Shown here in pieces: positions 8,489 to 17,233 of a DNA stretch of 64,000 nucleotides. The notes beneath the pieces are model-generated. The model did no database searches and had not been told where the DNA came from. It worked only from the letters and a program-made list of their open reading frames with translations. Made by a program: the position numbers and the translations under genes. The DNA is taken from contig DATLIX010000091.1 of assembly GCA_035539215.1 (NCBI GenBank), forward strand, positions 62,001 through 126,000, in the 5' to 3' direction. Source of the DNA: Dongia_B sp035539215 (GTDB taxonomy: Bacteria > Pseudomonadota > Alphaproteobacteria > Dongiales > Dongiaceae). Position 1 is the first letter of the stretch, and each line of letters starts with the position of its first letter.

Positions 8489-9523
8489 ATGCGCAGTTCG
8501 AAAACGCTTCACGTCGTCAATTGTCACGCTGAAGGCGAGGTCGGCGACGTGATCGTGGGTGGCGTCGCCCCGCCCCCGGGCGCCACGCTGTGGGAGCAGC
8601 GGCGCTTCATTGCCGAGGACCAGACCTTGCGCAATTTCGTGCTGAACGAGCCTCGCGGCGGCGTCTTTCGTCATGTCAATCTACTAGTGCCGCCGAAAGA
8701 TCCGCGCGCGCAGATGGGCTGGATCATCATGGAGCCGGAAGACACGCCGCCGATGTCCGGTTCCAATTCCATCTGCGTCGCGACCGTCCTGCTGGATAGC
8801 GGCATCCTGCCGATGACCGAACCCGTTACCAAGCTGGTACTGGAGGCGCCTGGCGGGCTGATCGAGGCAACGGCGCAATGCCGCAACGGCAAGGCGGAGC
8901 GCATCACGATCCGCAACCTTCCCTCCTTCGTCGACAAGCTCGATGCCACGATCGAGGTTCCCGGCCTCGGCAGCCTGACCGTTGATACCGCCTATGGCGG
9001 CGACAGTTTCGTGCTGGTCGACGGCAGGGCGCTGGGTTTCTCAATCAAGCCGGACGAAGCCCGCGATATCGCTGTTATCGGCATGAAGATCACCAAGGCA
9101 GCCAATGAGCAGCTTGGCTTCACCCATCCGACCAATGCGGACTGGGACCACATCTCCTTCTGTCAGGTGACGGCACCGCTGGAACGTGACGAGGGCGTCT
9201 TGTCCGGCTTCAATGCCGTCGCCATCCGTCCCGGCAAGATCGACCGCTCGCCCACCGGCACCGGCTGCTCCGCCCGCATGGCCGTCCTTCATGCGCGCGG
9301 CATGATGAAGGTCGGCGATCGCTTCATCGGTCGCGCGATCACCGGCTCCCGCTTCGATTGCGCCATCGCCGCCGCAACGGAGGTCGGCGGCCGATCCGCC
9401 ATCATTCCTACCATCACGGGCCGTGCCTGGATCACTGGCACGCAGCAGATCATGCTCGACCCCGACGACCCCTGGCCGCAGGGCTATCGCCTTTCCGACA
9501 CTTGGCCCGATATCGGTGCCTGA
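8489..9523 (+). CDS. Proline racemase-fold enzyme, probable hydroxyproline dehydratase/epimerase
   Basis: A 344-residue member of the proline racemase superfamily, which removes the alpha proton of proline or hydroxyproline with a pair of active-site residues. The two motifs are present but altered: PPMSGSNS puts Ser90 where racemases have Cys, and DRSPTGTGCSAR puts Thr256 where racemases have the second Cys. Known trans-3-hydroxy-L-proline dehydratases carry Thr at the second position, so dehydration is likelier than racemisation. Cys260 is four residues further on and not at the catalytic position. No hydroxyproline operon surrounds it; it stands alone between a broken gene and a small hypothetical gene. 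The exact substrate is unsettled. Confidence 0.82.
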   Translation: MRSSKTLHVVNCHAEGEVGDVIVGGVAPPPGATLWEQRRFIAEDQTLRNFVLNEPRGGVFRHVNLLVPPKDPRAQMGWIIMEPEDTPPMSGSNSICVATVLLDSGILPMTEPVTKLVLEAPGGLIEATAQCRNGKAERITIRNLPSFVDKLDATIEVPGLGSLTVDTAYGGDSFVLVDGRALGFSIKPDEARDIAVIGMKITKAANEQLGFTHPTNADWDHISFCQVTAPLERDEGVLSGFNAVAIRPGKIDRSPTGTGCSARMAVLHARGMMKVGDRFIGRAITGSRFDCAIAAATEVGGRSAIIPTITGRAWITGTQQIMLDPDDPWPQGYRLSDTWPDIGA

Positions 9524-9550
9524 TGCCGCTCGCCTCGCCCCCCGGCGTGA

Positions 9551-9585
9551 TTTCGCCCTGGGTAAATTTTCGCCCCTGGATAAAT
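9551..9585. repeat. Direct repeat in a 255-bp gap
   Basis: TTTCGCCCTGGGTAAAT (9551-9567) is followed at once by TTTCGCCCCTGGATAAAT (9568-9585). Further on, TTTTCTTG occurs at 9720-9727 and 9738-9745. These resemble the TTTTC-rich repeats before the sulfonate importers. No gene is visible in 9524-9778. Confidence 0.4.
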
Positions 9586-9778
9586 ATGTCGGGTTGCAGC
9601 GTCAGCGGTACTTGGTGACATGGCCCGCCGAGATTCCTTAAAAAGCAGCCACGCGCAATTTTCGAAGAAATTCCACGTCAATCCATCCCTGGTCCGTTGA
9701 CGCCGGGGCCAACAAGAGGTTTTCTTGCGGGGCATAATTTTCTTGTGAGAGATAAAACAGGTATGGGAGGCCTCAGCG

Positions 9779-10033
9779 ATGTCGTCGACAATGCTTCTGA
9801 CCGGCACACCTGTAATTGCGGCGCGGCGACGGGCAGCTGGCCCACGTAAGCGGCGCTTCGACCAACGTGCACAGAACGACCTACGTCACCTGCTGGCGGC
9901 CCTGAGAGAGATCGGCGATCGACCGAACCTGGAACAGCTATTGCTGCGCTATGAGGTCAGCAAAGCCCGATTGACGGCCTTTGTACGAAAGGCCGAAGCC
10001 GAAGCCCTCATCACCGAAAGCTGCTGCCAGTAA
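9779..10033 (+). CDS. Small basic hypothetical protein
   Basis: Eighty-four residues. A basic N-terminal third (RRRAAGPRKRRFDQR) is followed by what looks like a helical bundle with Leu/Ala periodicity (LRHLLAALREIGDRPNLEQLLLRY and onward to FVRKAEAEALI). A good ribosome site (GGGAGG, 8 nt before ATG) makes it likely to be translated. No family is recognised. A small DNA- or RNA-binding protein is possible but not shown. Confidence 0.6.
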   Translation: MSSTMLLTGTPVIAARRRAAGPRKRRFDQRAQNDLRHLLAALREIGDRPNLEQLLLRYEVSKARLTAFVRKAEAEALITESCCQ

Positions 10034-10240
10034 GCGCAGCAGCCGCACGGGCAGATCGTCACGGAGAGATCGTCGGCGGGGTCTACCGGTGTCTTGTCTC
10101 GTCAGGACTTGTCAGGGGCTTAACCGACTTCGCGATGATCGCTGCTCATCCCGGTTGACGCCGCCGCTCCTCGCCGGATGCGGGATCGACGATCAGAATG
10201 CAGGCCACAGCAGCTTCGCCCTCACCTGAAGAGTTTGCGC

Positions 10241-11683
10241 TCAGGCGTAGGCTGCCCGTCGCCGCTCCAGGTTGCTCGCGGCATTCTCCAGCCAGTCGGA
10301 GACTTGCAAGGCAACATCCCTCGCCTGCAACGTCACCTGCGGCAGCCCCATCAGCTCGCCGAAAGTGAACCGCGCTGCGGGGCCGGCGACCAGCAGAGTC
10401 GGCTGTCCGTGCCCAGCAAGGTCGATGACGCGGCTTGCACGATCGACATGGATGCCAAGATGCAGCGGATCGGCCGCCAGCAATCCCCCGTCGCTCAGCG
10501 ATTGCAGAACCGGATTGCCGGCGATCAGCGATGCATGATCCGGTCCCGTACAATTGACGATCGCATGGAAATGACGTTCCTGCAGCGCGCCCGGCGCTGC
10601 GCTGCGGGGGCGCAATTTCACGCGGAACACTTCCTGTTCGAAGGCGACTTTGGTAAAGGATCCGGCAATAATCTGCAGACCCCTGCGCTTTAACTCCGCC
10701 TGCAGCACGGCATCTATCTGCGGAGCGATCTGATAGCGATGCGAGTCCCAATAGGGCCGCAGATGCCGGTTAAAACGCCGTTTTTCAACCAGCGGCAGAC
10801 TGCTCCAGATGGCAAACGCCTGTTGTCTGATAGCATCGATCGCGTCTTCCCAGGGGCGCCCTTCCCGCTGCAATTCGGCGGCGACACGCCGCACGCGCTG
10901 TAGCAAGGATGATACGGTCGTTGCCGGGTCACTGGAGAAATCGCCATAAGCCTCAACCGGCAAGGCCGTGCGCGGTTGCGGCAACTGCCCGCGCCGGGAG
11001 ATCGCCGTGATCTGCCCGGCATGTCCGCGGGCGCGCAGGGAAGCGACCGTATCGGCCATGGTGAGGCCCGTGCCGATCACCAGGACCCAGTCTTCGCTGC
11101 GGACCGGCTTCAGGGCGCCCTTGCTCCAGGGATTGCCGATGAAGCGGGGATGCCCGGCAACCGCCGCAAAGGCCGAGGGTATGGCGGGTTGCGGATGACC
11201 GGTGGCGAGGACGATCAGATCGGCTTCGAGACTCTGTCCGTCCTTCAGGGCAATGCGATAGCCGCCTTCGGATGGCGTGACGCCCGTCGCCACGGTTTGT
11301 AGATGGCGGAACTGGATGCCGGGCGCCTGCTGGGCTGCCGCACGGACCAGGCCGTCGACATAGCGCCCAAATACCTGGCGACGCGGATAGGCGCGGCCGT
11401 CGGCGAGAATAGCACCGGGATCACCCGCGGCATCGGGGGATTGGCGAAACCAGCGGTCGAAATGCTCGGGTTCATCCGGCAGCGGGGTCATGCGCGACGC
11501 CGCCACATTGACCCGGTGTTCCGCATCTTCCGTAGAATAGGCGAGACCGGCGCCGATGACGGCGCGCGGCTCGACCACGGTCAATGAAAACGGCTTATCG
11601 TGGGCGGCTCTGAGAAGATGCAGCGCCACGGTCGCGCCGGCGAAGCCACCGCCGATGACGACAATATGCGGCTTCGCGGCCAT
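10241..11683 (-). CDS. FAD/NAD(P)-binding oxidoreductase (YdhS-like)
   Basis: About 480 residues. The N-terminal dinucleotide fold reads IVVIGGGFAGATVALHLL, a second nucleotide-binding motif is VLVIGTGLTMADTVASL, and an ATGHPQP segment links the two. This is the FAD-NAD(P)-binding protein type with E. coli YdhS as a distant relative. It follows ssuD by 18 nt on the same strand, so it is probably co-transcribed. A role as an NAD(P)H-dependent partner that supplies reduced flavin, or as a monooxygenase acting on sulfonates, is inferred from this position only. The ATG at 11683 was preferred to the TTG at 11692. No conventional SsuE flavin reductase is present in the window. Confidence 0.78.
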   Translation of the reverse strand: MAAKPHIVVIGGGFAGATVALHLLRAAHDKPFSLTVVEPRAVIGAGLAYSTEDAEHRVNVAASRMTPLPDEPEHFDRWFRQSPDAAGDPGAILADGRAYPRRQVFGRYVDGLVRAAAQQAPGIQFRHLQTVATGVTPSEGGYRIALKDGQSLEADLIVLATGHPQPAIPSAFAAVAGHPRFIGNPWSKGALKPVRSEDWVLVIGTGLTMADTVASLRARGHAGQITAISRRGQLPQPRTALPVEAYGDFSSDPATTVSSLLQRVRRVAAELQREGRPWEDAIDAIRQQAFAIWSSLPLVEKRRFNRHLRPYWDSHRYQIAPQIDAVLQAELKRRGLQIIAGSFTKVAFEQEVFRVKLRPRSAAPGALQERHFHAIVNCTGPDHASLIAGNPVLQSLSDGGLLAADPLHLGIHVDRASRVIDLAGHGQPTLLVAGPAARFTFGELMGLPQVTLQARDVALQVSDWLENAASNLERRRAAYA

Positions 11684-11701
11684 GGCAGGCAATGATCCCG
11701 A

Positions 11702-12904
11702 TCAGGACTGCGACTGGCGCAAGGAGGGTGCGACAACATTGGCAATCATTTCGCCGAAGGGTCCGGCATTTCGCGCCGGCCCGAAGTTATTGCCGGTAGT
11801 CGCCTTCAGCGGCAGTTTCGGGAAGACCAGTTCGGCGAAGCGATAGCACTCCTCGAGATGCGGATAGCCGGAGAGAATGAAGCTTTCGATGCCGAGATCG
11901 ATATATTCCTTCATGCGTGCTGCAACCTGGTCCGGATCGCCGACCAGGGCCGTTCCGGCACCGCCGCGCACGAGACCGACGCCGGCCCAGAGATTGGGAC
12001 TGACTTCCAGCTTGTCACGGCGCCCGCCGTGCAGCTGCGACATGCGCTGCTGGCCGACCGAATCGAACTTGGCAAAAGCACGCTGTGCGGTCGCGATGGC
12101 CTCGTCGTCGAGATGCTTGATCAAGTCATCTGCGGCAGCCCAGGCCTCCTTGGCAGTCTCGCGCACGATGACATGCAGGCGAATACCGAATTTCAGCTTG
12201 CGGCCCTTCGCCTCGGCAACCCGGCGCATGTCGGCGATCTTCGCCGCCACATCGGCCGGTGGCTCGCCCCAGGTCAGATAGACATCGACATGATCGCCGG
12301 CGATCTCCTGGCCGGCAGCGGAAGAACCGCCGAAATAGAGCGGCGGATAAGGTTGCTGAACCGGCGGATAAAGCAGTTTGCCACCTTCGATGGCGAGATG
12401 CTTGCCCTTGAAATCCACTGACTGCCCCGTCATCAGCTCACGCCAGATGCTGAGGAACTCGCCGGTGACGTCGTAGCGCTCCTTGTGATCGAGGAAGACG
12501 CCGTCGCCTTTCAATTCAGCGGGGTCACCCCCGGTGACGACATTGATCAACAGGCGGCCGTTCGAGATGCGGTCCAAGGTCGCCGCCATGCGCGCCGATG
12601 CGGCTGGTTCCTGCAGGCCGGGCCTGACTGCGACCAGGAAACGCAGGCGTTGCGTCTGCGGCACCATGGCCGAAGCGACAATCCACGAATCCTCGCAGGA
12701 ACGGCCGGTCGGCAGCAGCACGCCATAATAGCCGAGCTCGTCGGCGGCCCGGGCAATCTGGCTGAGATAGCCGAGCGAGACATGCCGCGCCCCGATATCG
12801 GAACCGAGATAGCGGCCATCCCCATGGGTCGGCAGGAACCACAAGACGTCTGTGGTTTTTTCGGGAGCGGCAGCTTGATTAATCGGCGTAACTGAAGAGG
12901 TCAT
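11702..12904 (-). CDS. ssuD: FMNH2-dependent alkanesulfonate monooxygenase SsuD
   Basis: A 400-residue flavin-dependent monooxygenase of the bacterial luciferase superfamily. It cleaves C1 and longer alkanesulfonates to aldehyde and sulfite so that sulfur can be assimilated. The characteristic stretches are visible: VLWFLPTHGDGRYLG near the start, GRSCEDSW, AVRPGLQEPAASARMAATL, LLINVVTGGDP and PPLYFGGSS. It opens a two-gene minus-strand operon and is divergent from a sulfonate-type ABC importer, with 318 nt of promoter region between. The start has only a weak ribosome site. Confidence 0.93.
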   Translation of the reverse strand: MTSSVTPINQAAAPEKTTDVLWFLPTHGDGRYLGSDIGARHVSLGYLSQIARAADELGYYGVLLPTGRSCEDSWIVASAMVPQTQRLRFLVAVRPGLQEPAASARMAATLDRISNGRLLINVVTGGDPAELKGDGVFLDHKERYDVTGEFLSIWRELMTGQSVDFKGKHLAIEGGKLLYPPVQQPYPPLYFGGSSAAGQEIAGDHVDVYLTWGEPPADVAAKIADMRRVAEAKGRKLKFGIRLHVIVRETAKEAWAAADDLIKHLDDEAIATAQRAFAKFDSVGQQRMSQLHGGRRDKLEVSPNLWAGVGLVRGGAGTALVGDPDQVAARMKEYIDLGIESFILSGYPHLEECYRFAELVFPKLPLKATTGNNFGPARNAGPFGEMIANVVAPSLRQSQS

Positions 12905-13022
12905 GATGGGCTGTCCGTCTTGCTATCGAAACGACGCATGCGAGGCTTCCGCGCTACTGGATCGGCGGTGCCCTCAGATATTCTCTATCAAATCAGTAGC
13001 GTAAACTGAGGAATACTCGGCT

Positions 13023-13062
13023 GGACGCAAGAAAAACTCGCGCAGGGGACGCAAGAAAAACT
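13023..13062. promoter_or_regulatory. Perfect 16-bp direct repeat in the divergent ssuD/importer promoter
   Basis: GGACGCAAGAAAAACT occurs at 13023-13038 and again at 13047-13062, a 24-bp period (just over two helical turns). Its complement contains TTTTTCTTGCG, close to the TTTTCTTGCG at 9720 and the TTTTCTCG runs at 13142 and 15901. The 318-bp gap (12905-13222) contains no gene. A transcription factor for sulfur-starvation genes (CysB/Cbl/SsuR-type LysR) binding here is an inference. Confidence 0.5.
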
Positions 13063-13222
13063 GCGGCGGCTCGCTCAAGTTCCAGCAGGACGGGTCAGCT
13101 GCATTGCCTGCTCCTTAGGAATCCTTGTCGGCACACCGAGATTTTCTCGTTGGCGAGCCGCGTCGACTTGCCGCTAATCACATTCCATTCGTGCTGATCT
13201 CATTGCTCCGAGGGGATTCTCC

Positions 13223-14212
13223 ATGTCGCGTCTTACACGCCGATCCATCCTGAAGGCCGCTGCCGGCGCGACGATCGCCAGCACCCTGGCCACCCCGTTT
13301 TTCGCGACTGCCGCGCGTGCCGCGATCAAAGAAATCAACATCGATTTCGCGACCTATAACCCCCTGTCGCTGGTGATCAAGGATCAAGCCCTGCTGGAGC
13401 AGGAATTCGCCAAGGACGGCACCAACATTCGCTGGGTGCAGTCGCTCGGTTCCAACAAGGCGCTGGAATTTCTCAATGCCGGTTCGATCGACATCGGATC
13501 CACAGCCGGCGCTGCGGCTTTGATCGGCCGTGTCAACGGCAACCCGATCAAGGTCGTCGGTATCTATTCGCGGCCGGAATGGACGGCGCTGGTCGGCCGC
13601 GCCGAGTCAACCTTCATCTCCGCCGCCGATCTCAAAGGGAAATCGGTGGCCGTCACCCGTGGCACCGATCCGCATATCTTTCTCATTCGCGCCCTTGGCG
13701 AAGCCGGGCTGACGGAATCCGATACGCGCATCGTGTTGCTGCAGCATGCCGACGGCAAGGCTGCTCTGCTGCGCGGCGACGTCGACGCCTGGGCCGGCCT
13801 CGATCCGCTCATGGCGCAGGCGGAAGTGGAGAATGGCGCACATCTGTTCTATCGCAACCCGGCGGCCAATTCCTGGGGCGTCATCAATGTGAGAGAAGCC
13901 TTTGCCAAGGAGAACCCGGAAACAGTGAAGCGCGTGCTCGTCGTCTACGAAAAGGCGCGGCAATGGGCCGTTGCCAATCCGGCCGATTTGAAGGCACTTC
14001 TCGGCAAAGTGACGAAGCTGCCCGACGCCGTTCTTGCCAAGCAGCTTGAGCGGACCGATTTCTCAAATCGCTCGGTAACGCCGGAAACGCGCCAGACGAT
14101 CCTGCTCGCCGGCCAGGCCTTGCAAAAGGCCGGCGTCTTCAAGCCGGACGTTAATGTCGAGACCAGTGTCGATCAGTTGATCGACACGCAATATGCGCTG
14201 GCCGTGAATTAG
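13223..14212 (+). CDS. Sulfonate-type ABC transporter substrate-binding protein (first system)
   Basis: A 329-residue periplasmic binding protein of the SsuA/TauA/NitT group. The N-terminus has a twin-arginine-like signal (LTRRSILKAAAG, hydrophobic stretch, cleavage near AARA, residue 34). The domain core shows NPLSLVIKDQALLEQ, LEFLNAGSIDIGSTA and DLKGKSVAVTRGTDPHIFLI. It binds an organosulfonate or similar anion and hands it to the permease 21 nt downstream. The ribosome site GAGGGG lies 7 nt before the ATG. A second full importer follows from 16083. Confidence 0.9.
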   Translation: MSRLTRRSILKAAAGATIASTLATPFFATAARAAIKEINIDFATYNPLSLVIKDQALLEQEFAKDGTNIRWVQSLGSNKALEFLNAGSIDIGSTAGAAALIGRVNGNPIKVVGIYSRPEWTALVGRAESTFISAADLKGKSVAVTRGTDPHIFLIRALGEAGLTESDTRIVLLQHADGKAALLRGDVDAWAGLDPLMAQAEVENGAHLFYRNPAANSWGVINVREAFAKENPETVKRVLVVYEKARQWAVANPADLKALLGKVTKLPDAVLAKQLERTDFSNRSVTPETRQTILLAGQALQKAGVFKPDVNVETSVDQLIDTQYALAVN

Positions 14213-14233
14213 CACCGCGGGTGACCCTCCGAA

Positions 14234-15121
14234 ATGGCTGAGCTGGGGTCTGCGATACCGGACAAACACGTAGCGGCCATGGCGGAGCGCCGAGCGGCAA
14301 CGCCGTTTGCTTTCCATCTGCGCCGCATCGCGCGGCACCCGCTCCTGCTCGGTTCGATCTTGCCCATTTCAGCGGCCGTCCTCTACGAACTCGCCTTTCA
14401 ACTCGGCCTGGTGGAAGCGCGGTTGCTGCCGCCGCCGAGCCATATCTGCAAAACCCTGATCGATCTCGCGCTCGCGGGCGACCTCGCCGGCCATGTTGCG
14501 GCCACCAGCCTGCGCGTATTGACCGGCTTTGCTGTGGGTGCCGCGGCGGGGACGGTGCTCGGCGCGCTGACGGGAAGCCTGCCACCCTTGCGGCGCCTGC
14601 TCGATCCGTCGGTCCAGGCCTTGCGCTCGATCCCATCGCTTGCCTGGGTGCCGCTTTTCATTCTCTGGCTCGGCATCTTCGAAGCCTCGAAAGTCGCGCT
14701 GATCGCGGTCGGCGTCTTCTTTCCCGTCTATCTCGGCGTGATGACTTCCTTCGTCAATGTCGATCGCCGGCTGGTCGAGGTGGGACACATCTTCCGCCTG
14801 TCCCACGCGGCTTTGATTAGGCGCATCCTGCTGCCGGCGATCCTGCCGGATTATCTCGGCGCCTTGCGGTCGGGGCTCGGCCTCGGTTTCATGTTCGTCG
14901 TCGCGGCGGAAATCATGGGCGCCTCCGAAGGACTCGGCTTTCTGCTGGTCGACGGGCAGCAACTGGGCAAGCCCGACCAGATCCTGGCAGCGATCGTGGC
15001 CTTCGCCGTCATCGGCAAAGCGGCCGACTATGCCCTGCTCGCCGCCTTTGCCCCCTTGCTACGCTGGCAGGATTCTTATGGTCGCCTGAATACGGCGGCG
15101 CGACGTAACCGGATAAGCTAG
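14234..15121 (+). CDS. Sulfonate-type ABC transporter permease (first system)
   Basis: A 295-residue inner-membrane permease, SsuC/TauC-like, with about six transmembrane segments. The BPD_transp EAA-like loop appears as EVGHIFRLSHAALIRRILLP, and an RSIPSLAWVPLFILWLG segment is typical of the family. The N-terminal 40 residues are cytoplasmic and basic. It follows the binding protein by 21 nt and precedes the ATPase by 4 nt. The ribosome site is weak, so translation may be coupled to the upstream gene. Confidence 0.9.
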   Translation: MAELGSAIPDKHVAAMAERRAATPFAFHLRRIARHPLLLGSILPISAAVLYELAFQLGLVEARLLPPPSHICKTLIDLALAGDLAGHVAATSLRVLTGFAVGAAAGTVLGALTGSLPPLRRLLDPSVQALRSIPSLAWVPLFILWLGIFEASKVALIAVGVFFPVYLGVMTSFVNVDRRLVEVGHIFRLSHAALIRRILLPAILPDYLGALRSGLGLGFMFVVAAEIMGASEGLGFLLVDGQQLGKPDQILAAIVAFAVIGKAADYALLAAFAPLLRWQDSYGRLNTAARRNRIS

Positions 15122-15125
15122 CCCG

Positions 15126-15875
15126 ATGTTGAGCATCGACCGGTTGACCAAGATCTATGAAGGCAGCGCCGAGGCGTTACGCGAGGTCTCTTTCCGGGTC
15201 GAGCCCGGCGAGATCGTCGCCGTGATCGGCGGTTCGGGATGCGGCAAGACGACCTTGCTGCGCCTGGCGGCCGGACTGGAAAGCCCGTCGGCCGGACGCG
15301 TCAGTCTCGACGGTGAAACGATCCGCGCACCGCATGCCGCCATCGGATTCGTTTTCCAGGAACCGCGCCTCTTTCCCTGGCTCAGCGTGGCGGAGAATGT
15401 CGGATTCGGCCTCACGCATCTGCCGCCCGTGCAGCGCCGGCAAATCGTCGAGACCGCCTTGGCGCGCGTCGACCTGGCCGCCTATCAGGGGCGTTGGCCA
15501 CGCGAGCTTTCCGGCGGCCAAGCGCAGCGCGTCGCCTTGTCGCGCGCTTTGGCAACGGAGCCTAAAGTCCTCCTGCTGGATGAACCCTTTTCAGCGCTTG
15601 ACGCGTTGACGCGCAGCAATCTGCACCATCATCTGCTGACGCTTTGGAATGCCTACCGGCCGACGCTGCTTCTCGTCACGCATGATGTCGAGGAAGCGGT
15701 GAAACTCGCTGATCGGGCCATCGTCCTGCAATCGCGTCCCGGGCGTCTGTTCGCCGAAATCGCCATCGATCTCCCCCGCCCGCGCGATGCGCTGTCGGAC
15801 GCCTTCACTATCGTGAAACGTTCCATTCTTGACGCCCTCGCCACGGCGAGCGAGGGCGCTCTTCTCGCCGGCTGA
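15126..15875 (+). CDS. Sulfonate-type ABC transporter ATPase (first system)
   Basis: A 249-residue ABC ATPase of the SsuB/TauB/NrtD type. Walker A is GGSGCGKTT near residue 35, the Q-loop FQEPRLFPW, the signature LSGGQAQR, Walker B VLLLDEPFSALD and the switch His in LVTHDVEEA. It powers the permease encoded 4 nt upstream. It is the last gene of the first importer operon. Confidence 0.92.
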   Translation: MLSIDRLTKIYEGSAEALREVSFRVEPGEIVAVIGGSGCGKTTLLRLAAGLESPSAGRVSLDGETIRAPHAAIGFVFQEPRLFPWLSVAENVGFGLTHLPPVQRRQIVETALARVDLAAYQGRWPRELSGGQAQRVALSRALATEPKVLLLDEPFSALDALTRSNLHHHLLTLWNAYRPTLLLVTHDVEEAVKLADRAIVLQSRPGRLFAEIAIDLPRPRDALSDAFTIVKRSILDALATASEGALLAG

Positions 15876-15900
15876 GGCCTCCCCAGGGGGTGACCCACGG

Positions 15901-15936
15901 TTTTCTCGCGCGAGTTTTCCTCGCGGCGAGATAAAT
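15901..15936. promoter_or_regulatory. Repeated TTTTC-CGCG-GAG motif before the second importer
   Basis: TTTTCTCGCGCGAG (15901-15914) is followed directly by TTTTCCTCGCGGCGAG, a tandem pair with one to two insertions. The segment resembles the TTTTCTCGTTGGCGAG at 13142 in front of the first importer. It lies 150-180 nt before the SsuA start. Confidence 0.4.
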
Positions 15937-16082
15937 TTTGCTCGGTTTACTCTATCGATTGACTAGGGATTATAAAGCGATGGTTGGCGCCGCCGAATAA
16001 CGTAGCGCCACGCTGCGGCGGGCTTATGCCGGGCGCCTTTTATCTGAAAACGGCAACCTATTTGAGCGAAGAGGAAACACGC

Positions 16083-17039
16083 ATGTTCCGCAAATTCATT
16101 GCAGCCGCCGTCGCCCTGGCGGGTTTCGCCGGCCTCTTCGGGGAAAAAGCCGCCGATGCAGGCGAATTGCGCATCGGCTATCAGAAATACGGCACGCTGG
16201 TGATCCTGAAAGAAAAGGGCCTGCTGGAAGAGAAGCTGAAGCCGCTCGGCTACACCGTCACCTGGACGGAATTCCCCGGCGGGCCGCAATTGCTCGAAGC
16301 GCTGAATGTCGGCGCCATCGATTTCGGGACAACCGGCGAAGCGCCGCCGATTTTCGCGCAGGCCGCCGGCGCGCCGCTGCTCTATGTCGGCTATGAACCG
16401 CCGGCGCCGACCGGCGAAGCGATCCTGGTTCCCAAAGACAGCCCGATCAAATCCGTGGCAGACCTCAAGGGCAAGAAGGTCGCGCTCAACAAGGGCTCCA
16501 ACGTCCACTACTTCCTGGTGAAGGCGTTGCAGGCTGGCGGTGTCGATTACAAGGACATCCAGCCGACCTTCCTCGCTCCTGCCGATGCGCGTGCCGCTTT
16601 CGAAAGCGGCGCGGTGGATGCCTGGGCGATCTGGGATCCGTTTTTCGCTGCCGGCCAGGCGGCAACCGGTGCACGGACGCTGGTGGACGGCACCGGCAGC
16701 GATGGCAAGGGCCTCGTCTCCAATCACCAGTTCTTTCTCGCCGAGCAGAAGTTTACTGCTGCCAACCCGCAGGTGATCGATACCACGCTTGCCGCCCTCA
16801 ACGAGATCGACAATTGGGCGGCAAAGCATCCGGATGAGGTCGCGCAGGATCTCAGCCCGAAGACCGGCATTCCCGTCGATGTCCTGAAAGTCGCCATCGG
16901 CCGGCTGGGTTTCGGGCTGCGGCCGATCGATGACAGTGTCATCGCCGAACAGCAGAAGATTGCCGATACCTTCCTGCAGCTGGGTCTCATTCCAAAGCCG
17001 ATCAATGTAGCTGATGTGGTGCGCAAGCCAGGCGCCTGA
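16083..17039 (+). CDS. ssuA: Aliphatic sulfonate ABC transporter substrate-binding protein SsuA (second system)
   Basis: A 318-residue periplasmic protein close to canonical SsuA. A Sec signal peptide covers residues 1-25 (cut after DAG or so). The body has LRIGYQKYGTLVILKEKGLL, PQLLEALNVGAIDFGTTGEA, KKVALNKGSNVHYFL and DAWAIWDPFFA, all recurrent in sulfonate binders. The ATG at 16083 has GAAGAGGAA 6 nt upstream; the in-frame extension to 15984 lacks a signal peptide. A stable hairpin lies between it and its permease. Confidence 0.93.
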   Translation: MFRKFIAAAVALAGFAGLFGEKAADAGELRIGYQKYGTLVILKEKGLLEEKLKPLGYTVTWTEFPGGPQLLEALNVGAIDFGTTGEAPPIFAQAAGAPLLYVGYEPPAPTGEAILVPKDSPIKSVADLKGKKVALNKGSNVHYFLVKALQAGGVDYKDIQPTFLAPADARAAFESGAVDAWAIWDPFFAAGQAATGARTLVDGTGSDGKGLVSNHQFFLAEQKFTAANPQVIDTTLAALNEIDNWAAKHPDEVAQDLSPKTGIPVDVLKVAIGRLGFGLRPIDDSVIAEQQKIADTFLQLGLIPKPINVADVVRKPGA

Positions 17040-17056
17040 TGCGGCCTTGACATCTT

Positions 17057-17089
17057 CCGCCATCCCCCGGTGGAACCGAGGGGTGGCGG
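17057..17089 (+). terminator. Intercistronic hairpin after ssuA
   Basis: CCGCCA and CCCC (with one bulged T) pair with GGGG and TGGCGG around a 12-nt loop. There is no T-run, so it should stabilise the upstream mRNA end or only reduce read-through. This fits the usual need for more binding protein than permease. Comparable hairpins follow the binding-protein genes at 41.1 and 60.1 kb. Confidence 0.6.
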
Positions 17090-17233
17090 GCCGAACCTAA
17101 GATCCGAACCGAGGGATCGATGACGCGAATCCGTTTCAACGAGACAGTGCATCGTCAGCCGAGAAGCAGGTGGCCGGTCTACCCTCAATCGCGCCAACGG
17201 CAGACCGCCCGACCTGGTAGGGAGATGAAACAG

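Noticed and set aside
15963..17063. Minus-strand frame of 366 residues over ssuA
   Set aside because: Exact antisense shadow of the binding-protein gene with no recognisable motif.
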